From: Stenogyne calaminthoides
Lineage: Eukaryota; Streptophyta; Magnoliopsida; Lamiales; Lamiaceae
Assembly (NCBI GenBank): GCA_037126765.1
Contig: JBBCBC010000009.1
Location: 26,434,870-26,498,869 of the forward strand
Direction: 5' to 3'
DNA length: 64,000 bases
The position numbers and the translations under genes were made by a program. This document shows, piece after piece, positions 21,294-33,327 of this stretch. The notes beneath the pieces were generated by a model that saw nothing but the letters and a program-made list of their open reading frames with translations, was not told where the DNA came from and ran no database searches. Numbering within the stretch: the stretch's first letter is position 1; the number at the start of each line of letters is the position of its first letter.

Positions 21294-22185
21294 GGCCCGG
21301 GTTATTAGCATCCCCAATATTAGAAAATACACCATCTAGATGAGTTCATCCCTCATAGGATTATTACACCACCAATAAACTCCCTAATTTACCCTTCTTC
21401 TTCCCCACGCTTAAAGACACCCTAAAATTAATTGTTTAGTCAATTCCTAAATTCTATGTACGTTTTCACTTCCATTGCCATCGGCGTCCAAATTTTTCAT
21501 ACATCTCCGCCGCACCCACAGCGCCGCCCCCTTCTCTCCAGAGCGTTGCCTCCCATCTCTTGTAGATAGATCGCGGATTTTGGGGAAAAACCAATGACAT
21601 AACTTCTTCTCCCGTTTTGACCGCTCAGGTCATGGGTAATAAGATAGGCACTACGCCGCCAAATCTGCAAATGATATCTATATTTATTTTCTTTTGAGAT
21701 CTGCTTCTCTCTCGATCCTTTTTTTTTTTTTTTTTTTTTTGAAATTTACAATTGAAATTGTGGCGGGTTTTCGATTTTTTCATCTGAAAATGTTGAGGTT
21801 CTTCGCTTGTTTCGATCGAAAATATTGTATTTTTTTTGTAAATCCAAATTTTTTGTGATTTTTCGAAGGTTTATACCGAAAATTTAGTTATTTTTCAAAA
21901 AAAAAATTGAAAAATGAATTACTCTTCGGAACAGAAATTCGTCGGTTTTGATGTTGGAGTGGATTGTGCAACAAAAAAGCTGGAAAATCGAAAAAATAAA
22001 TAGGGGAGAGAGATGATGCTAGTGGGAGGTGAGCGGCAGCAGGTGTTGGAGGGGAGAGGAGGTTTAGAAATTAGATTTTTAATATAAGGGGTACTACAGT
22101 CTTTTTTATTTGTAATAACTTTTGTTAAAGAAATTTGTAGGTGTATAATGTATTAACTAAAAGAGGGGTGCTAGTAACCTGGGCC
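21294..22185. mobile_element. Mutator-type element, 892 bp, 9-bp target duplication TTACTTCTT
   Basis: The left end GGCCCGGGTTATTAGCATCC and the right end GGGGTGCTAGTAACCTGGGC form inverted repeats. TTACTTCTT is exactly duplicated at 21285-21293 and 22186-22194, the 9-bp signature of Mutator-like transposition. The interior (21460-21700) is relatively GC-rich, with CCGCCGCACCCACAGCGCCG, and looks like captured host leader sequence (Pack-MULE-like). No transposase is present. A T22 run lies near 21719. Confidence 0.85.
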
Positions 22186-22219
22186 TTACTTCTTTCGAGT
22201 CCTCATTGGTTTTAGCCAA

Positions 22220-22531
22220 GGGCCCAGTTATTAGCACCCCCATTATTAGGAGATACACCCTATAAAATATTTTCGAAAAATTTAATTTGAATTTAATACA
22301 TAATTTTGAAACACTGGTATTGAAATTGTATCTAAATTTCGGAACATTTGTGTTGAAAGTTTTCGAGAAGAATTTTACTTTGCAAAACTTTAGAACTTCG
22401 GCATTTTCTTTTCGAAATATGTTAGTGATTTTGAAAAATCACTTTTAAAATTAAGATACAATTTCAACACCTATATTTTGAAATTATGGAGGGGGTGTAT
22501 CTCCTAATAATGGGTGTTAATAACCGGACCC
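22220..22531. mobile_element. Mutator-type MITE, 312 bp, 9-bp target duplication TTTAGCCAA
   Basis: The ends GGGCCCAGTTATTAGCACCC and GGGTGTTAATAACCGGACCC are inverted repeats and relate to the termini of the neighbouring 892-bp element. TTTAGCCAA is duplicated exactly at 22211-22219 and 22532-22540. The interior is non-coding, with imperfect repeats of TTTCGAAAA-type words. It lies just upstream of the KRI1-like leader. Confidence 0.87.
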
Positions 22532-22599
22532 TTTAGCCAATTGTAGTTGAAGTGTCAGCAAATGGGCCCAGATGGATTTTTGGGCCGGTGCGCGCCCAC

Positions 22600-22816
22600 A
22601 ACAATTTTTTGTTTTTTGTTTTTTTTGGCAAACTATTTGATTTCTCGAATATTCCCCTTCTTCTCCAATTCTTGAAACCCTAATTCCATTCCTCAATTTC
22701 CAATCACGTGACCTCCTATCGCCGCGCCGTCCGCCCGCCCTCCGAGCACCGCCAGCAGCCTCGACTCCGTCCACCGACAGCTCCGTCTTTTCTGTTCCCA
22801 ACACTGTTGAATTTAT
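22600..22816 (+). other. probable leader exon of the KRI1-like gene
   Basis: A GC-rich segment after an AT-rich promoter-like region ends at GTGAGTAAATTTTC, a good splice donor. It contains AACCCTAATTCC and CACGTG words. The next acceptor is TTACTGCAG at 23191. No in-frame ATG leading into the downstream coding sequence was found. Confidence 0.35.
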
Positions 22817-22854
22817 GTGAGTAAATTTTCTTATGCCTTTGTTAATCTTCATTT

Positions 22855-23003
22855 CGATTCTAGTTGCTAGATTAATAGAGTTTGATCTCAGTTGCTAGAG
22901 TAATAAGAGTTTGATTTCAGTTGCTAGAGTAATAAATAGAGATGGAATTTCAATAAACTAGGAATTGGTTGTGATAAATAGAGATGGAATTTCAATAAAC
23001 TAG
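22855..23003. repeat. short tandem duplications in the probable first intron
   Basis: CAGTTGCTAGAGTAATA-type phrases occur three times, and a phrase containing ATAAATAGAGATGGAATTTC occurs twice in tandem. Confidence 0.75.
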
Positions 23004-23191
23004 GTGGCATTTTGTACTCTCTCGGAGAAAAAACTAAGTTGCCGTTATATTACCTGTTTTGATAATATACAACTTTGGTAATCAGATCCTTGTTCCTTTA
23101 CTTTTAGTGTTTGTCGTCCGAAAAAATTATACTATTACTTAAGCATACAAATTGATGAAATATAGAGTTATTGAGTATTAAATTACTGCAG

Positions 23192-25035
23192 AGTCTCGAT
23201 CTTGAGGAATTGGGTCATCTGAAGCTTTTCGACGGAGAAGGGGACTCATCAGGCGATGACTTCTCAAAGATCGAAATCAACCAAGACTTTGCCAAACGCT
23301 ATGAACACAACAAGAAGCGAGAGGAATTGCAGAAGTTCGAAGAGCTCAAGAAGCAGGGCCGAGTCAGTCGATGACTCAGATTCTGAAGAGGAGGAATTAA
23401 TAATACCCAGTAAGAAAACCAAGACCCTATTTTGAAGGATAAAGAGTCTAAATTGTTCGACTCTGAGGATGAGGACGAGGATGATAGTGGTGATGAGAGC
23501 GAAAAGAAGGAGATGAGGAAGAAGAAGAAACCAATGTATTTGAAAGATGTTGTTTCCAAGCATTTAATTGAGGAGGGCCCCGAATTCAGTGATGAAGAAA
23601 TGGAAAATGAGGGCGATAATGCTTTAAAAAACGGGATGGAGAGTTATTCGGAAGAACAGGAGGAACTTAGGTGAGAATTCTTGAAAGCTGTGGATGGCGA
23701 GGAAGATGATGAGGAAGGGGATTTATTGATATTGAAGAATAACGGGAATATAGATGAGAGTGAGGAGGAGGAGGAAGATGGGATTGGGGACAAATTGGAG
23801 GAGTATTTCGGGGAGGACGATAAGCTGGATGAGAATACAATGTTTTTGAAGGATTATTTTCGTAATAGAATGTGGATTGATAATGGGAAAAATACTGTTG
23901 CAGATGAGCTAGTACTTTCAGAGGATGAGGAGGAGATAGAGAAGCAAGAGGATTATGAGAGAGAGTTTAATTTTAGGTTTGAGGAGAATGCTGGGGACAG
24001 AGTAATGGGCCATTCGAGGAAAGTGGACGGGTCTGTAAGAAAGAAAGACAATGCGAGGAAGTCTCAGAGGGAGAGGAAAGAAGATAGAATGGCACAGGCT
24101 GAGATTGAAAGGAAGGAAGAGCTAAAGAGATTAAAGAACTTGAAGAAGAAAGAGATAAACGAGAAGTTGGAGAAGATTAGGGAGGTAGCTGGGATTGGGA
24201 AAGGTGAGAGCGTTTTTCTTGATGAGGATGATTTGGAGGAGGAATTTGATCCCGAGGCTTATGATAGGAAGATGAAGGAAGCGTTTGGCGATGGCTATTA
24301 CGATGCTGATGATGTGAATCCAGAGTTTGGGAGCGATGAGGATGGGGATGGGATTGAGAAACCTGATTTTGGTATGGAAGATGAGTTGCTTGGGCTGTCA
24401 AAGAGTTGGGATGATGTGGATAAATCTGATGCAGGGTTATGTCAACTAGACAAAGACTTTTGAAAGACGATGTAGTCGGTGAAGATGGAGATGATGAGGT
24501 AAAAGAAGAGAGTAAACGGAAGAGAAAGAGGAAACCGAGTGATGTAGAGAAGGCAGTTAGAGAGGAGTTGATGGAAGAGTATTATAAGTTGGATTATGAG
24601 GATACTATTGGAGATTTGAAAACAAGGTTTAAATACAGACAAGTAATTCCTAAGAGATATGGATTAAAACCTGAAGAGATTCTTATGATGGATGAAAAGG
24701 ATCTTAATCAGTATATTTCTTTGAAGAAGTTGGCCCCGTATAGGGAGCAGGAGTGGGTTGTGCCTCCAATTAAAAGACTTCAGATGAAACAGTCTTTATC
24801 TCGTGATGAAGGTAAGAAGGGGACAGAAAATAAGGATAAGTCAAGAAAGGGGACCGATAATGAGGATAATGCTGTGGGAACTGAAAAATCCCAACCTGCA
24901 GAAATGAACGGTGATACGAGCACTCCATCAAGAAAGAGTAAGAGAAGACAGAGAAAAGCTGAACTCAAGTTACCCCTTCAAAGGCTTAGAGCATATGGGA
25001 AAATTCCATCCAAATCTAAGAGTAAGAATCATTAA
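23192..25035 (+). pseudogene. KRI1: KRI1-like ribosome-biogenesis protein, broken by four lesions
   Basis: KRI1 proteins are nucleolar factors for 40S ribosomal subunit assembly (18S rRNA processing). Family blocks appear in order: FSKIEINQDFAKRYEHNKKR near the N-terminus, acidic stretches, YLKDVVSKHLIEEGPEF, MFLKDYFRNRMWID, RKEELKRLKNLKKKEINEKL, YDRKMKEAFGDGYYDADDV, and the Kri1 C-terminal region LEEYYKLDYEDTIGDLK-like through FKYRQVIPKRYGLKPEEIL and DLNQYISLKKLAPYREQEWV, then a basic tail. The frame is broken by a 4-bp tandem duplication (GTCA, about 23363-23370), a 1-bp loss near 23423, a TGA at 23672-23674, and a 1-bp loss near 24437. The acceptor TTACTGCAG sits at 23191. The usual Met before KLFDG is absent. 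Sequencing error could explain the 1-bp losses but less easily the duplication or the TGA. Confidence 0.85.
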
Positions 25036-26569
25036 TGGAGCTTGGTATTGATCTATAAGGTAATATGATCTTAAAATAGAACAGTATTATTTTCATTTGA
25101 TAATATTCTAAAATTATTTTCACCACATCGATATGCATGTTTCTGCAATTGTTACCTTTTCTGTCATTTGATTAGTTTTGATGAGAAGATTTCGTTTAGC
25201 ATAGATAAACAAGTAATTTTGCAGGACTTCTTTTTTTTAATTATGCTGGAAAGTGTGATATTTATCAGGTCATGTTCATTGGTCTATATAAAGGATGGAT
25301 TGGGCAGAAAATTTTATATTTTTTTAGGAAGATCAATTCCTAGAGTCTGAAATCCAGGAATGCTAGTTCATTTGCTTTATTGTAAATTTTCTAAAGAAAC
25401 TTCTGTTCCAAGTGCAAATCCTATTTTGTGTCACTATTAAAATGAGCTAATTACAAGTTTAGTTAGCATCTACTCCCTGGAAATCAAGGTCTAAGCTATA
25501 CAGGCTTGTTTCTTGATATGGAGAGTTTTTTGTGGCAAGGAAATGTTAATTGGCTGAAGTTACAACTTACAAGAACCTTTTATTTTTAGGCCTTCACTTG
25601 CTGAAGCTAGGTCTAGCATGTTATATCTGTCAAAAGTCGAGTGAGATTAAACAACGTGTAGATGATATTATCAAAGACTTGGATAGAAAAGATTAGATTC
25701 TATCTAATGTGGTCAGAACTACTCAGAAAATGCCTGCAGACAGTCATTGATTACTCCCAGAAAGTATTATTGACAAATTTTGTTAGAGCTTTAGATGATT
25801 GGTAGTTACTATTGTAGTATCTCAAATCATATTGTGAAATCTGAGCATATTTACCGAGTATAACTTGTTTTCTGGGTTTTATTTGCATTGATGATTTATA
25901 TAGTTTTTGATCAAATTCTTGTACTGTGTTTCAGATAAAAATAGGATGAGACGTAACTTATGCATCAAGAATACAGACCCTTTGTACTCCCATTTTTGCA
26001 GTCCAGGTTGATTGCTGGATATTCGACCTCAATGGCTATGCAGCAATCTGTATGTTATTGTTCCTCAACTTTGCTTCCTCCCCCACTTTTTTTTAAAACA
26101 TTTATTTTCTTGAAACCGTGATTTTGTCTTATTGTTAGATGATTATTAGTTTAAATGTATCTCACATCATACAAGTGATATCTGAACAAATTTACTAGCT
26201 TTAAGCCTCCTTTCGGTATTATTTGCTGTCCTAGAATAGTGTGTGATATGGTTTTTAATCAATTCCATTGCTCTGAAAAAAAATAGATGAAATAGAACTT
26301 TTTGTTTTAATTTTACTTTCCAATTAGATGAATCATATTTTTAGGTGTTTGAGGTATGGACTTTAATGGACATGGCTTGTTGATATAATATCGAATGATG
26401 CTACATTATTGGGTGATCTTATTAAGGCTTTCAAATGTTTATTAAGGCTCACAGTGTTGCTTACTTTATTCTCTCTCTTTTGGAAACAAATGAACAACTT
26501 CGTAACGAGAGAGACAGGTTATTCCATATATTACTAAGGAAGATGATAAAACTGCTAGCAAAACGGTCC
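25036..26569 (+). other. 3' flank of the KRI1-like locus
   Basis: Possible 3' UTR pieces with intron-like boundaries (AAG then GTAATATG near 25060; TTTTTGCAG near 26000). T-rich, no open reading frame of note. The phrases TTGATCAAATTC and TCACATCATACAAGTGATATC were noticed, without functional meaning. Confidence 0.35.
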
Positions 26570-26785
26570 ATGCAAGACTACCCCATAAAATAGTGTCATT
26601 TGTGTAAATTAAATAAGATAAAATTAACTTTAGTGTTAAAAAAGTTATGACATTGGATAAAATATTAAGGTATTTGAGGAGTATAAATAAAAGATAAAAT
26701 TTTGCTTTATTACTATTTATAGAAATATTCAATTGAGTTTGAGATAGATTTTTTTGGTAAATGTTTAATTAAATTTGGAACGGAG
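26570..26785 (-). mobile_element. MITE family X, copy 2, with Stowaway-type end
   Basis: On the minus strand it begins TACTCCCTCCGTTCCAAATT and continues with CTCAAACTCAATTGAATATT, CTTAATATTTTATCCAATG and TTAATTTTATCTTATTTAAT, matching 6590-6900 and 28262-28585. The opposite end is unclear. Confidence 0.65.
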
Positions 26786-26789
26786 GGAG

Positions 26790-28100
26790 TACTATTATGT
26801 ACAAAAATTATCATAACTATTCAAAAAATATAATAATAACTTTGTTAATTTTTATTCATAACATTCATATTAAAAAAATGTAATTATAACAGTGTTAATT
26901 TCATAATATTCTTATTAAAAAACTGAAATTCACCTTAAACTTGAGTTCATATAAGTTTTATATATATATAAAAACAAGAGAACCATTACTCACACTCCAA
27001 AATTCTCCATTCACACCGCATAATTTTTAAGACAAAAATAGACATATATAGATGGACTATGATACACTCGTATAAATAAATATAAAATTAAATTTTATAT
27101 GTATCATTAATTCATAAATTCTTTTTGATCATGCTAAATCCCTACCAACAATTATATATTTTTACGGATTATGTTCACTGGAATCAAAACAATTTGGTTT
27201 TTACGGATTAGATTGATTGGAATCAAAACAATTTGGTACTAAAGAAGAGAGGTGCATGAAGACTGAAGAATCATCATTTTATCGTCAAAATGATACGTTA
27301 ATTCTTGAAATTAATTTCTAGTCTCATATGATACATACGAAGAGAACCCATTAATTAATTATCCTATTAACACACATATTGCGCAAAAATTTCCTAGATT
27401 GTATCCAAGGTCAGTAGTAATTCAATATTCTATTCAAGACCTTCTGAAACAAACCAGTAGTAAAAAACTAAAGAATATGTTTATAAATATAAATTCTAAA
27501 AAATTTATCTTCCTAATTAAAAATGTAGAAACTTCTTCCGCTGTGCCTTTAAAATCAGTACATGGTGAAATAAGTGGTTTCTTTTTTCTTTTTAGAAGAG
27601 ATAATTGTTGTACAAAGTGAGAAGAGAAAATCTAATTTTATGTTTTGATGAAGAGGGATAAAATAGTAATAAATTGGGGTTTGTTTAGTAATATAGATTA
27701 TTTAATAAATTTGATGGGATGTGAATTGAGGATTTTGAGGTGGGTTTAGTGGCTCTAAAAAACAAATAAGTGTGCGTATTGTATTTGTAGGTAAGAGAAG
27801 GTCTGAATGTTTTATGCTTATTTCGCAAGCATTACGTCACATGGCGTCAAATAATTCAGATTTCCAACTTTGACCTCTAAATAAACAAATAAATCCAAAA
27901 GAAGCCCAAAGAAAGCATCAACAAAGTTGATCAACTCCTTTTGTTCACACAGAATGGGTACCATGTGGAATACATTCAGTTTACCCAAAGTGGGTGTGAA
28001 TTTTATAGGTCAAATTCTTCCTCATTCTTCTTTCCCCCTTCCAATACTTTTGGATATTTAATTCTAGACAAAAACTCAAACTCGCATTCAGATAATGTCA
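26790..28100. other. AT-rich intergenic DNA
   Basis: No gene supported. A ~38-bp tandem repeat lies at 27165-27240, with GGAATCAAAACAATTTGGT in both copies after TTTTTACGGATTA. Confidence 0.5.
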
Positions 28101-28207
28101 TGCTTGAGACGGGATATACCTTAGCACAAATTAACATTTATCTTTTAAGTGTTAAAGCGTTAATGCTAAATTATACTCCGATTTATCGTGAGACCGTCTC
28201 ACGCAAG
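28101..28207. mobile_element. small inverted-repeat element, GAGACGGTCTCA family, copy 1
   Basis: It begins TGCTTGAGACGGGATATACC and ends GTGAGACCGTCTCACGCAAG. The same ends and interior recur at 33192-33327 (inverted) and 56571-56703. About 110-135 bp, non-coding. Confidence 0.65.
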
Positions 28208-28261
28208 TGTGCCACTTAATTCTATTTTTCCCATCTTTGTTACCCCTATATTAATAAAAGT

Positions 28262-28585
28262 ACTACATCCGCTCTTTTCATATTTTTAACGTTTGATAAA
28301 AAGTTCCGTCCCAAATTTAATTAAATATTTTAATAAATGATAACAAATTATTATTTTTTCTTTTTATTTACAAGACCCAAATATTTTAATATTATATTTA
28401 ATGTCATTATTATTTTTTACATTAAAGTTAGTTTTATCTCATTTAATTTACATAAATATTTTTATTTTATCATTTAATTTAAATTAAAAAATAATTTATC
28501 TCCTTTAATATTAATAAGTAATTTTTTTCTTAAAATTTATGCGAATAGTAAATATTCAAATAATATATGAACGTAAAAAAAGCAA
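28262..28585 (+). mobile_element. MITE family X, copy 3
   Basis: It starts CTACATCCGCTCTTTTCAT and shares AAATTTAATTAAATATTTT, TTAGTTTTATCTCATTTAAT and GTAAATATTCAA with the copies at 6590 and 26570. The right half carries an additional AT-rich section shared with copy 1. Confidence 0.55.
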
Positions 28586-30975
28586 TATTTTACTACTTAT
28601 TTGGTCATGTGGATATGTATATGTTAGGTGAGGCTGCTAGTTATAAATTTATAATCATGATTCCATCATATTAGAATTTGACCCCTACACAATTGTAAAA
28701 CATTACTTCGCTCCATGTCGAAAACATGGTTCTGCATTGTTGAGTAGGGGTGATTCAGTATTATATATCGAAAATATCATTTTATATCTTGTATTGTATT
28801 GAATATTTTGTTAATTTAAATGTACTAATTTTTAGTAGTATCAGTATACATTGTTCAATAGCAAAATTTTGGTACCAAAATTTCTGTAGGCCAAATATTT
28901 AGACATGTGAACTTATTCAGAGTATGATATGGGTAATGTTTAGTGGATTACAAAAATATACTGGAATGAATAAAATAAGTCAAATAATCTAAATTTATGT
29001 ATGAAACTTGTTCATGGAAAATCAACTTTTGTTCGATAAGTATTGAAAACTTTTCAACATATTACCCCACTAAATGGAAATATGAAAACTCTAAATTTAT
29101 GAAAATCCATGGATAAATTTTTAATAATAGACTTTTAATATATAAATGCAATAAAAAAATTTGAATAAATTTTACATTTGTGATAAATATACATAACATA
29201 TAATAATATATACACTTAACTCATATGTTATTTATTGGTGTTTTTTTCAAAATTTAATGATATTTTCTCGATATTTTACCGACATTGTATATCATTATTT
29301 TCATTTTTTTTTATAAATATCTTAAAAACATTGTTCTGCCCAATATCGATATTCATTACTCCAAAAAATGGTTATATTGGGGATATTTTAAGATATTTTC
29401 ATCATTGGGTATATTTTGGGTTTAAGTCTTCTTAATATATACTTTATTTTAATTTTATATGATCAATTTTGAATGTGGGAAAAAAAAAGTCCAAACTTTA
29501 ATGGCAAAATCTTGTATAATTATATGCACCAAGTGCATCGTGCAACTCAATGTATTTTTTAAATGTTTAATTTCTTTTTTAAAAACATTCTATTTATCTA
29601 TATTGAAACTTTCAATTTGTTTTACACTGAATAAGTTGAACGTTTCGAAATTGCATTTAAATTGCACGATGCACCTATTGCATTAGGAGATACTCAACTT
29701 TTAAATATGTAATACTCCTACATGAAATATTTATAATATTATATCTCCTTGATAATATTCTCCAATCTTTCCAACTATATAAAATTCAGGGAAGAGTTGA
29801 TTCACTCCTTCGTTAGAATCAGATTTTCATTTAGAGAATTAGAGTTATTATTTTTTATATAGATAACTGTGCTCGTAATATTGAGCATTAAAAATTATTC
29901 ATAAAATTCTTACAGTAATCTATTAAGCCAACAATTAAACAATAAATTATTATAGAAATGATTCACATGTGTCCATAATCTAAGGCAAATATTTATCACT
30001 TCCAACAGAAAAATTCAATTAATTTTTTTCAGAACTTTGACACGCATATTGGATGACAGGTCACAAACAATATCCATCCAAACAATACCAAGTTGGGTTT
30101 ATTTCAATATATTCTGTTGGTGTTTCAGAGTTGAATAAATTAACTGCACTAGGTATATGTGCCAATAAATTTTCTGATAACTGATTAAAATTTAATATGA
30201 TATAAATATATTATAATATTGATATAATATATAATTGGTCATCCCTAATTCCATCAATTGCCTACATGTTGAAGAGTGGGTGTGAATGATCTCCATTGGA
30301 CATACATATATGTAAATTCTAATTATCTCGACCAAAAGATTTAGAATTATATGATTTCATTCATATAAAATAACAACAAATTTAATCATCTCACAAATTC
30401 AATATTAGCACCAATCAGATTTGGGATCTAATAATGATAAGAAGCATAAACAAAAACATAAAGAAGAAGCTTATGAGTCACAAAATTCTCGATATTAATC
30501 CGGGTAATACTATCCACATAATTGAAATCTTCGAACATCTATAAAATATTACGGGTAATACTATCCACATAACTAAGATCTTGCTTCGAATTAAGAAAAG
30601 TATTAAAAACAACTAATACCGCTAAAAATACACTTAAGTTGCACAGTGCACGTGATGCATAAGAGACTCTATTTTTGGATAACATGTAGTCCTCAACCTC
30701 TTGATGGGAACCTTAGGGTGAGACGGACGAAAATGAGAAAATGAATTTTTTTGAGTGGGACGGAGGGAATATATATTTATGTTCGTTTAATAAATTAATA
30801 AGGTAAATATATAAATAAAATAATAATAATAAATTAATATAAATAATAAATTCTCTATCAAAGTTATATTACTTCTAACTTCATACGAAACATGTAGTCT
30901 TTACGTGAATTTCATGTTTGTACATTTTAATTGCCAGTATTTTAAATTAACCAAATTAATATATCAATCAATTAT
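28586..30975. other. AT-rich intergenic DNA with one foldback element
   Basis: No gene is supported. Apart from the foldback at 29523-29684, a phrase GGGTAATACTATCCACATAA occurs twice (30501, 30552), and a lone right end of a Stowaway-type MITE (GTGGGACGGAGGGAAT) lies near 30755-30770. Confidence 0.5.
29523..29684. mobile_element. foldback element, GTGCATCGTGCAACT family
   Basis: The ends ATGCACCAAGTGCATCGTGC and TGCACGATGCACCTATTGCA mirror each other. The centre has CTATATTGAAACTTTCAAT. Related to 53724-53929 and 3850-4035. Confidence 0.6.
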
Positions 30976-30977
30976 AA

Positions 30978-31062
30978 GTGGAATAGTTCAAGTAATTAGA
31001 GCATACTACCTATGGCCGAGGTCATAAGTTCGAATCATCATTTGTCCGATAAAAAAAAAAGT
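30978..31062 (+). mobile_element. short tRNA-derived SINE
   Basis: The phrase TAGTTCAAGTAATTAGAGC resembles a tRNA box A region and AAGTTCGAATCA resembles box B. It ends TTTGTCCGATAAAAAAAAAA, the same tail found in the SINE at 35475-35655. About 85 bp, probably a truncated copy. Not a functional tRNA: the acceptor and anticodon arms do not fold as a tRNA in my reading. Confidence 0.5.
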
Positions 31063-31452
31063 CCAAATATATAGAATATAAAAATAAAAATAAAAATAAA
31101 AATAGTGTAGTCTGCCAGTTTAGTTTGAGGCCTGCTAGAGTTATGATTAAATTACGACACTTAAAAACTCATTTAAAAATGAACCGTTAAAAACATAACC
31201 CATTTAAATCTGTGGCTATGCAGAGTTGGTCCTAATGAGTTATGACAGTTTAACATCTCTAAATGAGACCCACACGTAAAGACAAAAGTTCCATAATTGT
31301 GTCTCGATAAAATGGGTGATGTATTAAATAAGATCCCCCAGAGACGGAATCATTGAGCACGAATTTAGCCAGTGTCATTTTGTCTTCAATTATTACAATT
31401 CAGATGTCGAAAAATTATATAAGTAATTTTATATTAACAAATAATTAAGCAT
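31063..31452. other. intergenic spacer
   Basis: An (AAAAT)n stretch follows the SINE near 31078-31105. Nothing else was recognised. Confidence 0.5.
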
Positions 31453-31703
31453 AGAGTATGTCTAGTGTGAAAATTTTTCATGTATGAAAATCTATAAAAT
31501 TATTCTAAATCAATCATCTCCCCAAACACTAAATAATAAGCCCTAAATTATGATGTATTCGGACCGGATGAACTATTAATCACTTGGTGCCAAGTGAATT
31601 ATGAACCACTCATTTTTATCTTACCTTCACTAATTACATAATTTGATTATAAATTTAAAAAAATTTCATGTATAAAAATTTTCATTCTAGACTTTGTCTT
31701 AAA
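31453..31703. mobile_element. MITE with AGTCTAGTATGAAAATTTT ends, copy 1
   Basis: The left end GTATGTCTAGTGTGAAAATT and the right end AAAATTTTCATTCTAGACTT are inverted repeats. The interior holds AACACTAAATAATAAGCCCT and TGAACCACTC modules. The same element occurs in the opposite orientation at 56727-56978. Confidence 0.75.
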
Positions 31704-31992
31704 GAGCATAAACTAGAATGGACCGACCAAAGAATTTTCTCTAGTTTAGCAGATTTCGACCAGATTTAGAATTATAACAGATATTAATTGTGAACCATAA
31801 ACAAATAAAATAAAATGGATAATGTCAGAGAAAAGCCAATGGCTGTGTGGGAAGAAAGCTAGCAAATCTCGTTAGATTCTGCAAGTTGGGAAAGGCAATT
31901 TGGAAAAAGGAAAAAAAAAATCCTTTATTTTACTTTTCTTATACGATTTTGCATTTTGTTATTTGAATTGACTTATTCATAACACAGTAATA
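31704..31992. other. short intergenic spacer
   Basis: No gene or element recognised. Confidence 0.5.
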
Positions 31993-32900
31993 TTATGGGG
32001 ATTAAATTTCAAATGTTATCATAACTTTGTACCTTTTTTATTTAGTTCCATAATTAATTTTTTGGAACAATTTAGTTTCATAATTAATAGAATTGCTTAA
32101 TTTTAGTTCTATAACTATTTTTTAGAATAATTTAATCTCATAACTACTAGAATTGCTCAATTTTAGTCTTATGTTGTCATAAATCACAAAAAATATCGTG
32201 GTTTAACCAGCGTGCCAATCACGTGCTTTGATAAATAGAGGATTACGGCTGAGACTCGTATTCGAAACTCTAAGTTGGCACAATTCAATATACTTGTCAA
32301 TTAATGAAATGTGCATCATTAATTAATTAAAGAATTACTAAAACAAATTTAAAAAAGGACGAAATTAAATAACCCCAATTTTTTAAAATCGGGTACTTCC
32401 CCAATCCACGAGAACTCAATTTGGCGAAGACTAATATTTTTCCAACCTCAGTTAACATGCGTGGTTGGCTGGTTGCCCCCAAACCAAATCGCAAGATGTG
32501 ATTTTATAGAATTTGAGGGATTTAATTACGTCCTCCTTTTTCTAGATTTGTTTGAGTTATTTTTCTTACTTTTTTTTATTTATTAATTAATGATGTGCAT
32601 TTAATTTAATTACTATGTGTATTAATTTGTTTTAAATCAGTGCCTAAAGCATGAGTCACGCTGGAATCTTCAATTTAAAATGGTACATGACTGAAACTCT
32701 AGTGAAACGACATCGTTTTATTTTATTTCACGCAACATATAATAAAAATTGAGCAATTCTAATAATTATGAGATTAAATCGTTTCAAAAAAATTGAGTAA
32801 ATATATTAATAATGAGACTAAATCATATTTAAAAATAATTATGAGACAAAATTAAAAAAAAAGGTATAAAGTTGTGGATCCTTTAGGATTCAATCCAATG
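31993..32900. mobile_element. large foldback element, ~170-190-bp arms
   Basis: The left arm (31993-32180) repeats TTTAGTTCCATAATTA / AGAATTGCTCAATTTTAGT phrases, and the right arm (about 32728-32900) is their reverse complement (AAAATTGAGCAATTCTAATA ... TATGAGATTAAATCG). The middle includes AAACGACATCGTTTTATT, similar to the AACGACGTCGTTTT of the element at 13969. GGATTAAAT / GGATTCAAT near the two ends may be a decayed duplication. Mutator-like, non-coding. Confidence 0.65.
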
Positions 32901-33191
32901 TTATGTGTGTCATTAATTAAAATAATCTTATTTATTTCAAAATCTAAAATTTGTAAAAAAAACATTTAAGTTAATGTGACACAATCTGCTTTTATTCAAT
33001 TCAAATTAAATGAATATCACACTACTGTTCATTTCATCTCATTCTCTAATCTGGATTATAATATTTTAAGGTAAGTCGTTTTTTTAGGTATGTTATTTTG
33101 TGTAGAGTAGATCTTATGTGAACCAAAATTTATAATGACTCTATCATTATTATGCATAGACATTATTATTATTATTATATATATGAGACAT

Positions 33192-33327
33192 ATTTGTATG
33201 AGACAATTTCATGGTGAGACGGGGCATAAGTTGGACATTATTGCTTTAACACTTTGATAGAGGTGGGTGTAATTTGAAATAAGTTGTATCCTGTTTCATA
33301 CATGAGACCGTCTCATATGAATTTTTG
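33192..33327. mobile_element. small inverted-repeat element, GAGACGGTCTCA family, copy 2
   Basis: Inverted relative to 56571-56703. It shows TGGTGAGACGGGGCATAAGT at the left and CATGAGACCGTCTCATATGA at the right, with GGTGGGTGTAATTTGAAAT inside. Confidence 0.65.

Noticed and set aside
23264..23563. Minus-strand open frames overlapping the KRI1-like locus
   Set aside because: They are antisense shadows of acidic GAG/GAT-rich codons; the plus strand has the family blocks.
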